Shown here piece by piece: positions 15,103 to 22,106 of a DNA stretch of 22,106 nt. The notes beneath the pieces are model-generated. The model searched no databases and was not told the origin of the DNA. It was given only the letters and a program-made list of their open reading frames with translations. The stretch's first letter is position 1, and each line of letters begins with the position of its first letter. This stretch comes from Planctomycetaceae bacterium (GTDB lineage Bacteria; Planctomycetota; Planctomycetia; Pirellulales; UBA1268): positions 1 through 22,106 of the forward strand of contig CANHYS010000004.1 of the NCBI GenBank assembly GCA_947464585.1. Direction: 5' to 3'. The translations under genes were made by a program, and so were the position numbers.

Positions 15103-16893
15103 ATGGGAATCAGCCGCATTTCGCAGCCCGCGACAGGGGCCTTCAGGTCGGCCCAGTTCTCTGGAATGTGGCTGGTGCTTGCCGCCGCATGGCTTCCGTC
15201 TGGCCGCGGACATGCCGGCGTCGAGATCACTGCCGTCGTGGTGGACGGCCGTGAGGTGCCGCTCCCGGCATCCGCAGCCGGAGGGGAGCCCGTCGTCGTC
15301 CGCGTTCCGACGACCGCCCGGCAGCTGCGGTTTCTTTTCCAGTCTGAGCCGGTGCCGAACCGAGCGAGTGCCCCTGAGACCTCTCCTGGCCGGCGGCCCG
15401 GCACGCGGCTGCGATTTCGGCTCGATGGCGCCGACACCGCCTGGCGGGATCTGCCCGCCAGCGGCCGTGCGCTCCTGCAGTTCGTGGCTGCTGACGGGGC
15501 CATGATCGGGGGCGAACAGGCTCTGTTGCCGGGAGAGTCACCGGGCTGGACCGGTCTACCTGAGACCTCCGACTTCGTGCCGCAGGAACTGTCGGCCGTC
15601 GCCCCCCCGGGCACCACAGGCGTCGTCTTCTCCATTCTCTCGCACAACGCCGAGCAGGTCGTGGGCTCGATCGCCATCGACGATGTCATCCTGCGGGTCG
15701 ACCGCGCCGGTGAGTCGGCGGAGGCTCGCCCGCTCACGCCGCTGGAGGTGGACGAGGAGGCCCTGTCTGGCCGCACCAACCCCCGGGGCTGGATCCGGCC
15801 TGGCACCCGGCCCGACATGAGCCTGGTAAGGACGCGGCGTGGTCCCACCCCGCATCCGGTCCTAGTGATCGTCGATGACGACCCGACCCGCTTCGGCAAC
15901 TGGTCGACCGCCAAACCCGATGAGATCGAAGTGCGGCCGGGCGACCGGGTGACTGCCTCGTGGACCGCAGCCCACAGTTTCGGCATCGGCGGAACGGCGG
16001 CGGCGAGCTATCCGGCACTGACCGCCGGCACCTACTGGTTTCGCGTGGCCACCTTCACGGCCGGCGGCGAGGCGACCGGGGACGAGGCGAGCCTGTCGGT
16101 GGTCGTGGTGCCGCCGTGGCATATGCGCCGCGACGTTTGGATAGCGGCGGCCGCCGCGGCCGCCGCCGGACTGCTGCTCGCCGGCCGGGCCATCGCCACC
16201 CGCCGGCTGGCAAGGCGACTCGAGGAGTTGGAACGCAGCCACGCCCTCGAACGCGAACGCTCCCGCATCGCCCGCGATCTGCATGACGAGATCGGCGCCA
16301 AGCTCACCGAGATCGCCATGCGGGCCGACACGGTGCGGAGCGAGGTCGATGGCATCGCCCGGCCCGAGGTCGTGCAGCTGGCCGGCGGCATCTGGCAGAT
16401 CGCCGCCGACTTGGTGCGGAGCGTCGATGCGATCGTCTGGGCGGTCAATCCCGCCCACGACACGCTCGACCGCTTCGCAGCCTATCTCGTGCAGTCGACC
16501 GAGCAATTCCTCGACGCCGCCGGCATCGCCATGCGGTTTCAGATCCCGGAGGATCTGCCGGCCGTGCCGCTCGACGGCACGATCCGCCACAGCCTGTTTC
16601 TTGCGGCTCGCGAAGCGGAGAACAACGCGGTCAAGCATGCCGGATGCACCACGATGACCATCGCGCTCACGCTCACCGACGGGCTCCTCGAGATCGTGAT
16701 CACCGACAACGGAAAAGGCTTTGATCCCCACGACCAGAAGGCCACGCCCGACCGCTCGGGCCTGACGAACATGCGACGGCGGATGGAGGAGATCGGCGGC
16801 GGCTTTGCGATCGACACAAGCATCGGCCGCGGTACGACCGTGCGGCTCACGCTTCCCCTTCCCGCCGTCCCGCCACCGCGAGGCCCATCATGA
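15103..16893 (+). CDS. Membrane sensor histidine kinase, NarL/DesK type (HisKA_3)
   Basis: The 596-residue kinase starts at ATG 15103; ATG 15166 just before a hydrophobic stretch (MWLVLAAAWLPSGRGHAG) is an alternative. A periplasmic region of about 310 residues contains a beta-rich segment resembling Y_Y_Y/two-component regulator domains (RLRFRLDGADTAWRDLP), a GWTGLPETSDFVP jelly-roll-like part, and a final strand block ending TGDEASLSVVVVPP. One transmembrane helix (about 345-363, Ala-rich) and a short coiled coil lead to the dimerisation/phosphoacceptor helix RSRIARDLHDEIGAKLTEIA with H394. The ATPase domain has N507 (NNAVKHA), DNGKGF (535-540) and the GRGTTVRL loop (G577). Its stop overlaps the regulator start, so the two form a cognate pair. 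The ligand is unknown; a carbohydrate breakdown product would fit the domain type but is inference. Confidence 0.9.
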   Translation: MGISRISQPATGAFRSAQFSGMWLVLAAAWLPSGRGHAGVEITAVVVDGREVPLPASAAGGEPVVVRVPTTARQLRFLFQSEPVPNRASAPETSPGRRPGTRLRFRLDGADTAWRDLPASGRALLQFVAADGAMIGGEQALLPGESPGWTGLPETSDFVPQELSAVAPPGTTGVVFSILSHNAEQVVGSIAIDDVILRVDRAGESAEARPLTPLEVDEEALSGRTNPRGWIRPGTRPDMSLVRTRRGPTPHPVLVIVDDDPTRFGNWSTAKPDEIEVRPGDRVTASWTAAHSFGIGGTAAASYPALTAGTYWFRVATFTAGGEATGDEASLSVVVVPPWHMRRDVWIAAAAAAAAGLLLAGRAIATRRLARRLEELERSHALERERSRIARDLHDEIGAKLTEIAMRADTVRSEVDGIARPEVVQLAGGIWQIAADLVRSVDAIVWAVNPAHDTLDRFAAYLVQSTEQFLDAAGIAMRFQIPEDLPAVPLDGTIRHSLFLAAREAENNAVKHAGCTTMTIALTLTDGLLEIVITDNGKGFDPHDQKATPDRSGLTNMRRRMEEIGGGFAIDTSIGRGTTVRLTLPLPAVPPPRGPS

Positions 16894-17615
16894 TGACACG
16901 CACCATCGGCGTGGCCGTGGTCGAGGACGACGCCCACCTGCGGCGGAGTTTCGAACGGGTGATCACGGCGGCGGAGGGCTGCCGGCTTGTGGGTGTCTGC
17001 GCGACCGTGGCGGAGGCGGTGAGGCGAATTCCGTCACTCGCACCCGATGTCATCCTGATGGATGTCAACCTGCCCGACGGCAACGGCGTCGACTGCGTGG
17101 CCGAACTGTCGGGACGGCTCCCCGACACGCAGATCCTGATGGTGACGGCCTATCAGGATCCCGACACGGCATTTCGGGCGATCACAGCCGGGGCCCACGG
17201 CTATCTCGTCAAACCGGTGACGGCGCAGAAGCTCGTGGAGGCGATCCGGGAGATCCGCGAGGGGGGCGTGCCGATGAGCCGGGCGGTGGCCAGGAAAGTG
17301 ATCGCGGCCTTCCGGGCCATGAATGAGCGGCGCGACCAACAGACGCAGCCAGGGCGGGAGGCCAGGCCGCAGGCCGAAGACCGACCGGAGGCGGCGGCCT
17401 CCGACTCGATGCTCGCGCCGCGGGAGCAGCAGGTGCTCGAATTCCTGGTAGAGGGCTATTCCTACAAGGAGATCGCGGTGCAACTGGGGCTTTCGACCGG
17501 CACGGTCTCGACCTACGTCAATCGCATTTACAAGAAGCTCCACGTGTCGAGCCGGCGCGAGGTCGTGGCCTGGTCGAGGGGGGGCGGCGATCCAAAGAAA
17601 AGTGGCCGCTCGTAA
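16890..17615 (+). CDS. NarL/FixJ-type response regulator
   Basis: The 241-residue protein has a receiver domain (about 5-125) with phosphoacceptor D58 in VILMDVNLPDG, switch residue T86 in MVTAYQ and K108 in YLVKPV. A hydrophilic Gln/Arg/Glu-rich linker (about 145-170) leads to a LuxR-type helix-turn-helix from LAPREQQVLEFLVEGYSYKE to VSTYVNRIYKKLHVSSR, which should bind DNA. The ATG overlaps the kinase stop (ATGA), consistent with coupled translation. The nearest plausible targets are repeats in the divergent region 14897-15102, including its own operon's promoter; this is inferred from position only. Confidence 0.93.
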   Translation: MMTRTIGVAVVEDDAHLRRSFERVITAAEGCRLVGVCATVAEAVRRIPSLAPDVILMDVNLPDGNGVDCVAELSGRLPDTQILMVTAYQDPDTAFRAITAGAHGYLVKPVTAQKLVEAIREIREGGVPMSRAVARKVIAAFRAMNERRDQQTQPGREARPQAEDRPEAAASDSMLAPREQQVLEFLVEGYSYKEIAVQLGLSTGTVSTYVNRIYKKLHVSSRREVVAWSRGGGDPKKSGRS

Positions 17616-17624
17616 TCCGGCATG

Positions 17625-17641
17625 GGCCGCCTCCTGCGGCC
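17625..17641 (+). terminator. GC-rich hairpin after the response regulator
   Basis: GGCCGC (17625-17630) pairs with GCGGCC (17636-17641) with loop CTCCT, 10 bases after the stop. No U tract follows, so intrinsic termination is uncertain. Confidence 0.35.
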
Positions 17642-17715
17642 GCCTCCCTGCGAAAAGGGGGATGCACTGCCATCAAAGATATGACAGGCACCCGCCCCAG
17701 CCTCTCGCTACAGTT

Positions 17716-17744
17716 TTTTGAGGTGGGTCGTGCATTTTTATCTT
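17716..17744 (+). promoter_or_regulatory. Weak promoter candidate for the DUF1559 gene
   Basis: TTTTGA and TATCTT are 17 bases apart, in a T-rich island unusual for this GC-rich window, 22 bases before the start. Similarity to the -35 consensus is poor. Confidence 0.25.
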
Positions 17745-17766
17745 TCGTGCTTGGAAGGGGTGTCTC

Positions 17767-18825
17767 ATGGGATCCAGCCTGGGTCGCGTTGTTGTCAGGC
17801 GTGGTTTTACGCTCGTGGAGCTGCTCGTCGTGATCGCGATCATCGGCACGCTCGTGGGGCTGCTCCTGCCGGCGGTCCAGTCCGCCCGCGAGGCGGCGCG
17901 CATGAGCGCCTGCTCCAACAACCTCAAGCAAAACGGGTTGGCGATGCATAACTACGCTGATGCCAACAAGCAGTTTCCCGCGACGTCGATCGCCGTGACC
18001 GGAGACTGTGCCGACGGCACATTCAACGGCGGTATCGCCGCTGGGTTTCGGAACTTCAACGTCGACTTGATGCCGTTCGTGGAAATGCAGGATATCTACT
18101 CCAGACTCGATCTCTCGCAGAGCCTGAACAGTCTGACGGTTGGTCCCAGCGGCGTCCACAATCGGTCGATCTTCAGCTCGCTTCGCTACCCGACCCAGCT
18201 GTGCCCCAGCAACCCCGCGTCCGCCACGCTCACCGTGGCGCCCTCGCTGTCACCCGCCCCGACCGGCTTTTCCTACGGCGGTGCCGGCTACAAGACGAGC
18301 CCCTGCTGCTACGGCCCGATGTGCGGACCGCAGCGGCTCGGAACCATGCTCAACGACTGCACGGCCGCCGGAGGTGGCACCGAGCCGAGCTTCTGCTCGG
18401 CCTATGTCAATGTCCCCGGCTGCGGCTCCCCCAACATGGGCGCATACCCGCGAGCTTCGATGAACCCCGGCATGTTCGGAATCATGAGCCGCTTCCAGTG
18501 CAAAATGAAGGACGTTTCCGACGGCCTCTCGAAGACGATCATGCTCGCCGAGCGCAAGGCAGACCTGTCTGGCTTTGGCGGTGTCTCGGGTGCGCAATAC
18601 TACGGCGTCTCGACGCAGGGCCGGATCAACAGCCCTGACATCAATCCTACGGCCGCGCACACCAACACGACCAACCTTCGCTACGCGGCCAGCTACCACC
18701 CGGGCGGCGTCGTCTTCTTCTGCATGGGCGACGGTGCGGTCGTCCAGATGTCCGAATCGATCGATTTCCAGCTCTACAACGCCCTCGGCGGCCGCGCCGA
18801 CAATATTTCCGCGAGCCTCCCGTGA
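17767..18825 (+). CDS. DUF1559 family prepilin-like protein
   Basis: The 352-residue protein begins with a short basic leader and a type IV prepilin / type II pseudopilin signal: RRGFTLVELLVVIAIIG with cleavage predicted between G13 and F14 and the conserved E18. The long hydrophobic helix runs on to LLPAVQSAREAARMSACSNN, followed by the family's LKQ.GLAMHNYAD block. Near the C-terminus is the H-X9-DG motif (YHPGGVVFFCMGDGAVVQMS). DUF1559 proteins occur in large numbers in planctomycetes and are thought to be assembled or exposed through a pseudopilus-like route; exact function is unknown. The body is Cys-rich (CC, CGP, CGS), suggesting disulfides. GGAAGGGG precedes the ATG. A small lipoprotein follows immediately, the usual partner arrangement. 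Confidence 0.93.
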   Translation: MGSSLGRVVVRRGFTLVELLVVIAIIGTLVGLLLPAVQSAREAARMSACSNNLKQNGLAMHNYADANKQFPATSIAVTGDCADGTFNGGIAAGFRNFNVDLMPFVEMQDIYSRLDLSQSLNSLTVGPSGVHNRSIFSSLRYPTQLCPSNPASATLTVAPSLSPAPTGFSYGGAGYKTSPCCYGPMCGPQRLGTMLNDCTAAGGGTEPSFCSAYVNVPGCGSPNMGAYPRASMNPGMFGIMSRFQCKMKDVSDGLSKTIMLAERKADLSGFGGVSGAQYYGVSTQGRINSPDINPTAAHTNTTNLRYAASYHPGGVVFFCMGDGAVVQMSESIDFQLYNALGGRADNISASLP

Positions 18826-18851
18826 GCCTCATGGAGACCGGGAGCCACACG

Positions 18852-19262
18852 ATGCCTCTGCGACATCTCAACACGACAGCGGCTTTGCTTCTCACGGCTC
18901 TCGTACTGCCGCTTTTCGGCTGCGGCAAGGGCGGACCAGAGGGCACCATCCCCGTCTCGGGAACGGTGACTCTCGCCGGCAAGCCGCTACCGAACGGGGC
19001 GGTGCACTTCGTGCAGGACGGGGGCTCGCGGACGGTGATGGCGAAGGTGACAGCCGGCAGGTTTTCCACGCATCTCTGGCCAGCGGCCTATGCGGTCGCA
19101 GTGACGGGCGATGCTCAGCCGGAACTCCTCGACGAGAAGACCGGGAAGCTGATCCCGCCGCAGCGGATCGTGCCGGAGAAATACATGGCGGCGAGCAAGT
19201 CGGGGCTCACGGCGACGATCGACTCCGCGCACCGCACCGTCGCGCTCGATCTCGCGCCGTGA
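18852..19262 (+). CDS. Small lipoprotein with transthyretin/CarboxypepD_reg-like domain
   Basis: From ATG 18852 the product is 136 residues with a lipoprotein signal, ALLLTALVLPLFGC, whose lipobox cysteine is C24. GGGAG lies seven bases upstream, and starts at GTG 18822 or ATG 18831 would only add residues before the signal. After cleavage the sequence VSGTVTLAGKPLPNGAVHFV is the typical opening of a small beta-sandwich seen in carboxypeptidase regulatory-like domains. A conserved PEKYMAASKSGLTATI near the end resembles other planctomycete proteins of this kind. They regularly follow DUF1559 genes and are probably anchored in a membrane. The function is unknown, and the gap to the DUF1559 stop is only 26 bp, so the two are likely co-transcribed. 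Confidence 0.85.
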   Translation: MPLRHLNTTAALLLTALVLPLFGCGKGGPEGTIPVSGTVTLAGKPLPNGAVHFVQDGGSRTVMAKVTAGRFSTHLWPAAYAVAVTGDAQPELLDEKTGKLIPPQRIVPEKYMAASKSGLTATIDSAHRTVALDLAP

Positions 19263-19263
19263 C

Positions 19264-19302
19264 GCTGACGGCCGTGGCTGCTCGGCCGCCGCGACCGTCA
19301 GC
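19264..19302 (+). terminator. Terminator-like hairpin after the lipoprotein gene
   Basis: GCTGACGG (19264-19271) pairs perfectly with CCGTCAGC (19295-19302), and the 23-base loop contains further G+C pairing (CGGCCG copies). It begins two bases after the stop codon. Only a weak T-rich stretch (GCTTGTTG) follows. Confidence 0.55.
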
Positions 19303-19313
19303 GGCTTGTTGAT

Positions 19314-19337
19314 CGTCACGATAATTATGACGTGACG
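19314..19337. promoter_or_regulatory. 7-bp inverted repeat with AT-rich centre before the SGNH gene
   Basis: CGTCACG (19314-19320) mirrors CGTGACG (19331-19337) around ATAATTATGA, one of the few AT-rich spots nearby. It lies 75 bases before the next start and could be an operator or promoter element. Confidence 0.4.
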
Positions 19338-19412
19338 CGATTCCACCTCCGAATATTGTTGTGGCATCCCGATCATCGGCGTTTCGATGATCGACCTACA
19401 TGAGGTCTCTTC

Positions 19413-20288
19413 ATGACTCGTCTCACTTCGCATCTCATCGTGGCGCTCACCGCTGGCTTCACCACCACGGGCCTCGCCGCCTCGCGGCCGGCCTCGGCTC
19501 TCGACTATGCCTACTCCACAGCCGAGCCGCAGAAGACCGGCTGGCCGCTCTCAGCCGAGGAGGAGGCCTACGTGCTCAAGCCCGAGTACGAGCGCCGCCC
19601 CGGCGCTGAGATCACGCAGCACAAGCCGGAACTCTGGCCCGTCGTGCCCTCCGCCGGCTTCTGGAGCGGCCGCACCTGGCTCGACACCCACGCGAATCTG
19701 GTCAAGGTTGCGCAGGCCAACAAGGGCCCGATCGACGTGCTGCTCGTCGGTGACTCGATCACGATGCAGTGGGGCGCCGCCTGGCAGAAGCACTTCGGGA
19801 CACTGAAGACTGTCAACATCGGCATCGGTGGCGACAAGACGCAGAACGTGCTCTGGCGGCTCGACCACGGCGGCGTCGAGGGCCTTGAGCCGAAACTGTG
19901 CGTGCTCATGATCGGCAACAACAACTGCTTCTTCACGCCTGAGACGGGGATCGAACCGGCGGCCAAGGGGATCAAGGCCTGTGCCGACAACCTGCGCGAG
20001 AAGTTTCCAAAGTCCCCGGTCGTCGTCGTCAAAGTGCTCCCGGCCCATGCCCCGGGCAACGCCTTCTACGAGGACATCAAGAAGATCAACGCCACCCTCG
20101 ACGGGCTCTCGCTCGACGCCGACCCGATGGTGCACCTGCTCGATCTCACAGCCGACTTCGTGAATGCCGACGGCACGCTCAAGAAGCATTTCTTCTCGCC
20201 TGACACGATCCACCTCACGCAGGAGGGGGGCTACGAGCTCTATGCCACGAAGCTCAAGCCGCTGCTCGATCGGCTCCTTTCCCGTTGA
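19413..20288 (+). CDS. Secreted SGNH hydrolase, PAF-acetylhydrolase subunit-like
   Basis: The 291-residue protein has a signal peptide (IVALTAGFTTTGLAASRPASA) and a lead segment (about 30-95), then the hydrolase: LLVGDSITMQW with nucleophile S115, NIGIGGDKTQNVLWRL (block II, oxyanion glycine), LMIGNNNCFF (block III asparagine) and DTIHLTQEGG with D264 and H267. The GIGGDKTQNVLWRL pattern is characteristic of PAF-acetylhydrolase gamma/beta-like SGNH enzymes, and many bacterial members deacetylate sugars. GAGG lies nine bases before ATG 19413. It differs from the SGNH protein at 5910-6785 in all blocks, so the two are not recent duplicates. The substrate is unknown. Confidence 0.9.
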   Translation: MTRLTSHLIVALTAGFTTTGLAASRPASALDYAYSTAEPQKTGWPLSAEEEAYVLKPEYERRPGAEITQHKPELWPVVPSAGFWSGRTWLDTHANLVKVAQANKGPIDVLLVGDSITMQWGAAWQKHFGTLKTVNIGIGGDKTQNVLWRLDHGGVEGLEPKLCVLMIGNNNCFFTPETGIEPAAKGIKACADNLREKFPKSPVVVVKVLPAHAPGNAFYEDIKKINATLDGLSLDADPMVHLLDLTADFVNADGTLKKHFFSPDTIHLTQEGGYELYATKLKPLLDRLLSR

Positions 20289-20445
20289 TTCCGCCGCATC
20301 CTTCAGCTGAAAGAGGGGTTCATCGCTGACCGGCCCGGTTTTCCACTAGGCTGTGGCGAGCCGCTGGCCCCGTGTCCTGATCGCACGACACTGCCATGGC
20401 CGGCTTAGGAACTCGGCACACGGTTGCCCCCGCCGACCCCGCGTC

Positions 20446-20862
20446 ATGCCCCTCCCCCGCCACCTCCGCACGGTCTTCACCGTCTGCTTCTGGGCGTATG
20501 GACTCTTCCTCCTGATCGCCACGCACGCACCCGCTCGCGACGTGCAGTTCATCGTGCGGGCCGCCGACTACGGCCTGCTCGACCCTGACAAGCTCCTGCA
20601 CATGGCGGCCTATGGCGTGCTGGGCCTGCTCGCGGCCCTCGCCTACGGCGGCCGGTGGCAGACCACGTTGCCTGCTGCGATCGCGCTGCTTGCCATGCTC
20701 GCTGCGTGGGGCATCGTGGACGAAGTGACCCAGCCATTGTTCGGCCGGTTGGCCGATGCAAGCGACTTTGTCTGCGATCTCATCGGCGGCGCGATCGGCC
20801 TGGCGGCCGGGTTCGCCGCCTCCCGCTTGTTCGCCACATCCCGCTGGCCTTCGCGGGACTAG
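20446..20862 (+). CDS. VanZ-like integral membrane protein
   Basis: From ATG 20446 the product is 138 residues with several hydrophobic helices: TVFTVCFWAYGLFLLIATHA, HMAAYGVLGLLAALAYGG, TLPAAIALLAMLAAWGIVDE and a final CDLIGGAIGLAAGFAASRLF. The VanZ-like signature is seen as DKLLHMAAYGVLG and DEVTQPLFGRLADASDFVCD. VanZ from Enterococcus confers low-level teicoplanin resistance, but most VanZ-like proteins elsewhere have no demonstrated resistance role, so this assignment says little about function. A GTG at 20353 would add 31 Arg-rich residues and is less likely. Its stop is only eight bases from the stop of the convergent next gene. Confidence 0.82.
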   Translation: MPLPRHLRTVFTVCFWAYGLFLLIATHAPARDVQFIVRAADYGLLDPDKLLHMAAYGVLGLLAALAYGGRWQTTLPAAIALLAMLAAWGIVDEVTQPLFGRLADASDFVCDLIGGAIGLAAGFAASRLFATSRWPSRD

Positions 20863-20870
20863 CTGGCGGT

Positions 20871-22106
20871 CTACAGCGCGTCTTCCGTGCGGAGCGTGAC
20901 CTCGATCAGCCGCTCGAGCGCTTGCGCGGGGGATTCGTGGGGGAAATTACTGAGCACCACTTCCTTGGCGTAGAGCTTGCCGATATATCGCCGGTGCTTG
21001 CCGACCGAGGATTTGCTGGCCAGAAAATCGCGGTGTGCCGAATTGATGATGATCTCGTTGGCCTTGGCGTCATATCGCGACCGCCATGCCTGGCCGTGCT
21101 CCGGCTCCAGGCGATAGGACGGCAGGCCGCGGCTTCCCGGCCCGTTGCCATCGGCCGCCTCGTCGTCCAGGAATTTCACGGTCACCCGATCCGAGATCTC
21201 CCGAGCCTGCCTCTGTTCCGCCGCCGCGGCATCTCCAGCGACGGCCCCCCAGGCGTCACGAGCGACAGCGGCACTGGCACTGTGCGTACCATCGATTTCC
21301 CGCGCGACCACCTCGACTGTCACCGCGCCGAGCGCGTCTGCTGCGACCCGGCAGGTCGCCTCTTCTGCACCCTCAAGCTCGTCTGCACCCTCGAGTTGGC
21401 CCTCGCCCTCGACCACCCGCCACGCAAACAGCACCCCATCAGGGATCGCCATGCCGAGCGCGTCTCGGGCCACCGCCGTGAGCTGGCACGCACCGCCCGG
21501 CGGCCGACGCGGATGCCGGGGAGAGATCCGCACACTGTGCAGCGGGCCGGGATCGAGAGGCAGGAGCGGCTGGGCGGCCGAGGGGTGTTCGCCGGCCGTG
21601 CGGATGGACTCGTCCGGATCGCCAGGCAAAGACTCACCGCGGCCGCCGGGGCGATTGCCCAGTGCCGGCGCTTGAGCGGGGATGTCAAAAAAGATGTAGT
21701 CGGCCGAGGGCAGGTCGGAGAGCGCGGTCACAAACGCCTTGTGCACCTGCTTGAGAATCTGCCGGCTGGCCCGGTCGGTCTCCGCCTGCTCCCGTTGCTC
21801 GAGCGCCGCAAGAATCTCCGGCTCAAGCGCCGCGGCGGCCGCGACGAATGCGTCGAAGGCCTCGTCGGCGATGATCCCTGAACGGGTGCCGGGGGCGAGC
21901 AAGAGCGGATCAAAATCGAGCAGTCCCTCGAGGCGTCCGTCGTTCCAGGGCGCATGCTGGAAGGGAAGCAGCTCGCAGACATCCCTGAGCACCCGCGTGC
22001 CATCCTTGCACAGCGCGATTGCCGCATCGGGCTGGCTCGACTCGCACCGCATGTAGAGTTCCACGTGCACGTCGCCAAGCGGGGTCTTGCACCGCCGAGG
22101 AATCTC
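20871..22106 (-). CDS. Possible GHKL/HSP90-like ATP-binding protein, 5' end outside window
   Basis: The frame is open from the right window edge to the TAG at 20871-20873, giving the C-terminal 411 residues; an apparent GTG start at 22070 is internal. Visible parts are a segment with GRLEGLLDFDPLLLAPGTRS, a coiled-coil-like helix (ALEQREQAETDRASRQILKQ) ending in FFDIP, a low-complexity linker, an Ig-like section (DPGPLHSVRISP, VLFAWRVVEGEGQLEG, with repeated ARDA.G units), and a C-terminal block (WRSRYDAKANEIIINSAHRD, KLYAKEVVLSNF). I associate this combination with bacterial ATP-binding proteins that begin with a GHKL ATPase domain, but that domain is not in the window. The identification is tentative. 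Confidence 0.55.
   Translation of the reverse strand, partial: EIPRRCKTPLGDVHVELYMRCESSQPDAAIALCKDGTRVLRDVCELLPFQHAPWNDGRLEGLLDFDPLLLAPGTRSGIIADEAFDAFVAAAAALEPEILAALEQREQAETDRASRQILKQVHKAFVTALSDLPSADYIFFDIPAQAPALGNRPGGRGESLPGDPDESIRTAGEHPSAAQPLLPLDPGPLHSVRISPRHPRRPPGGACQLTAVARDALGMAIPDGVLFAWRVVEGEGQLEGADELEGAEEATCRVAADALGAVTVEVVAREIDGTHSASAAVARDAWGAVAGDAAAAEQRQAREISDRVTVKFLDDEAADGNGPGSRGLPSYRLEPEHGQAWRSRYDAKANEIIINSAHRDFLASKSSVGKHRRYIGKLYAKEVVLSNFPHESPAQALERLIEVTLRTEDAL

Noticed and set aside
20302..20311. TTCAGCTGAA palindrome after the SGNH gene as terminator
   Set aside because: A ten-base palindrome has no loop for a hairpin stem and no T tract; likely chance.
20353..20445. N-terminal extension of the VanZ-like protein from GTG 20353
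   Set aside because: The added residues are Arg-rich and non-conserved in appearance, while ATG 20446 directly precedes the first membrane helix.
20655..21881. 408-codon + strand frame
   Set aside because: It begins inside the VanZ-like gene and runs antisense to the partial minus-strand gene. The translation is Arg/Gly-rich without recognisable motifs.

Overview
The window looks like about 22 kb of chromosome from a planctomycete, probably a relative of the Pirellulales. This is judged from gene content and high GC, not from a marker gene. Lineage-typical families include three formylglycine-type sulfatases, a DUF1552 protein next to a DUF1587/1592/1588/1585 cytochrome-like protein, a DUF1559 prepilin-like protein with a small lipoprotein behind it, a Uma2-family nuclease-fold protein and tandem outer-membrane barrel paralogues. 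No rRNA, tRNA, CRISPR array, phage gene or intact insertion sequence was seen.

Layout. At 1-1775 (+) lie two tandem paralogous barrel-like proteins, the first cut by the window edge. The region 1776-2397 has no intact gene. It holds a long imperfect palindrome (1868-1943) and two broken remnants: an antitoxin-like N-terminus and the tail of a small conserved protein. A secreted sulfatase with an extra C-terminal domain follows (2388-4214), then a convergent Uma2 gene (4260-4940, minus). Divergent from Uma2 is a + strand run of pdxH, an SGNH hydrolase and a rhodanese (5170-7181), then a second sulfatase (7287-8663) and a decayed nucleotidyltransferase remnant (8728-8977).

From 14896 down to 9049 the minus strand carries a compact operon: DUF1552 protein, large haem-motif DUF1592-type protein (ATGA overlap), and a sulfatase with a C-terminal PDZ-like domain. 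Divergent from it is a two-component pair, a NarL-type sensor kinase and response regulator (15103-17615), also joined by an ATGA overlap. The 206-bp divergent region contains a perfect 14-bp tandem repeat and an 8-bp inverted repeat, so the pair may control the operon; this is inference only. After it come the DUF1559 protein and lipoprotein (17767-19262), a PAF-acetylhydrolase-like SGNH protein (19413-20288), a VanZ-like membrane protein (20446-20862), and a convergent partial gene, possibly a GHKL/HSP90-like ATP-binding protein, that runs off the right edge.

Functionally most of the window fits a secreted sulfated-polysaccharide or ester degradation lifestyle: sulfatases, SGNH esterases and envelope proteins, with pyridoxal phosphate metabolism and sulfur transfer as housekeeping. 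The most distinctive observations are the two dispersed remnants that may come from one toxin-antitoxin-like module, the PDZ-sulfatase with an internal 26-residue duplication, and the structured divergent regulatory region. I did not find a convincing new multi-gene system.
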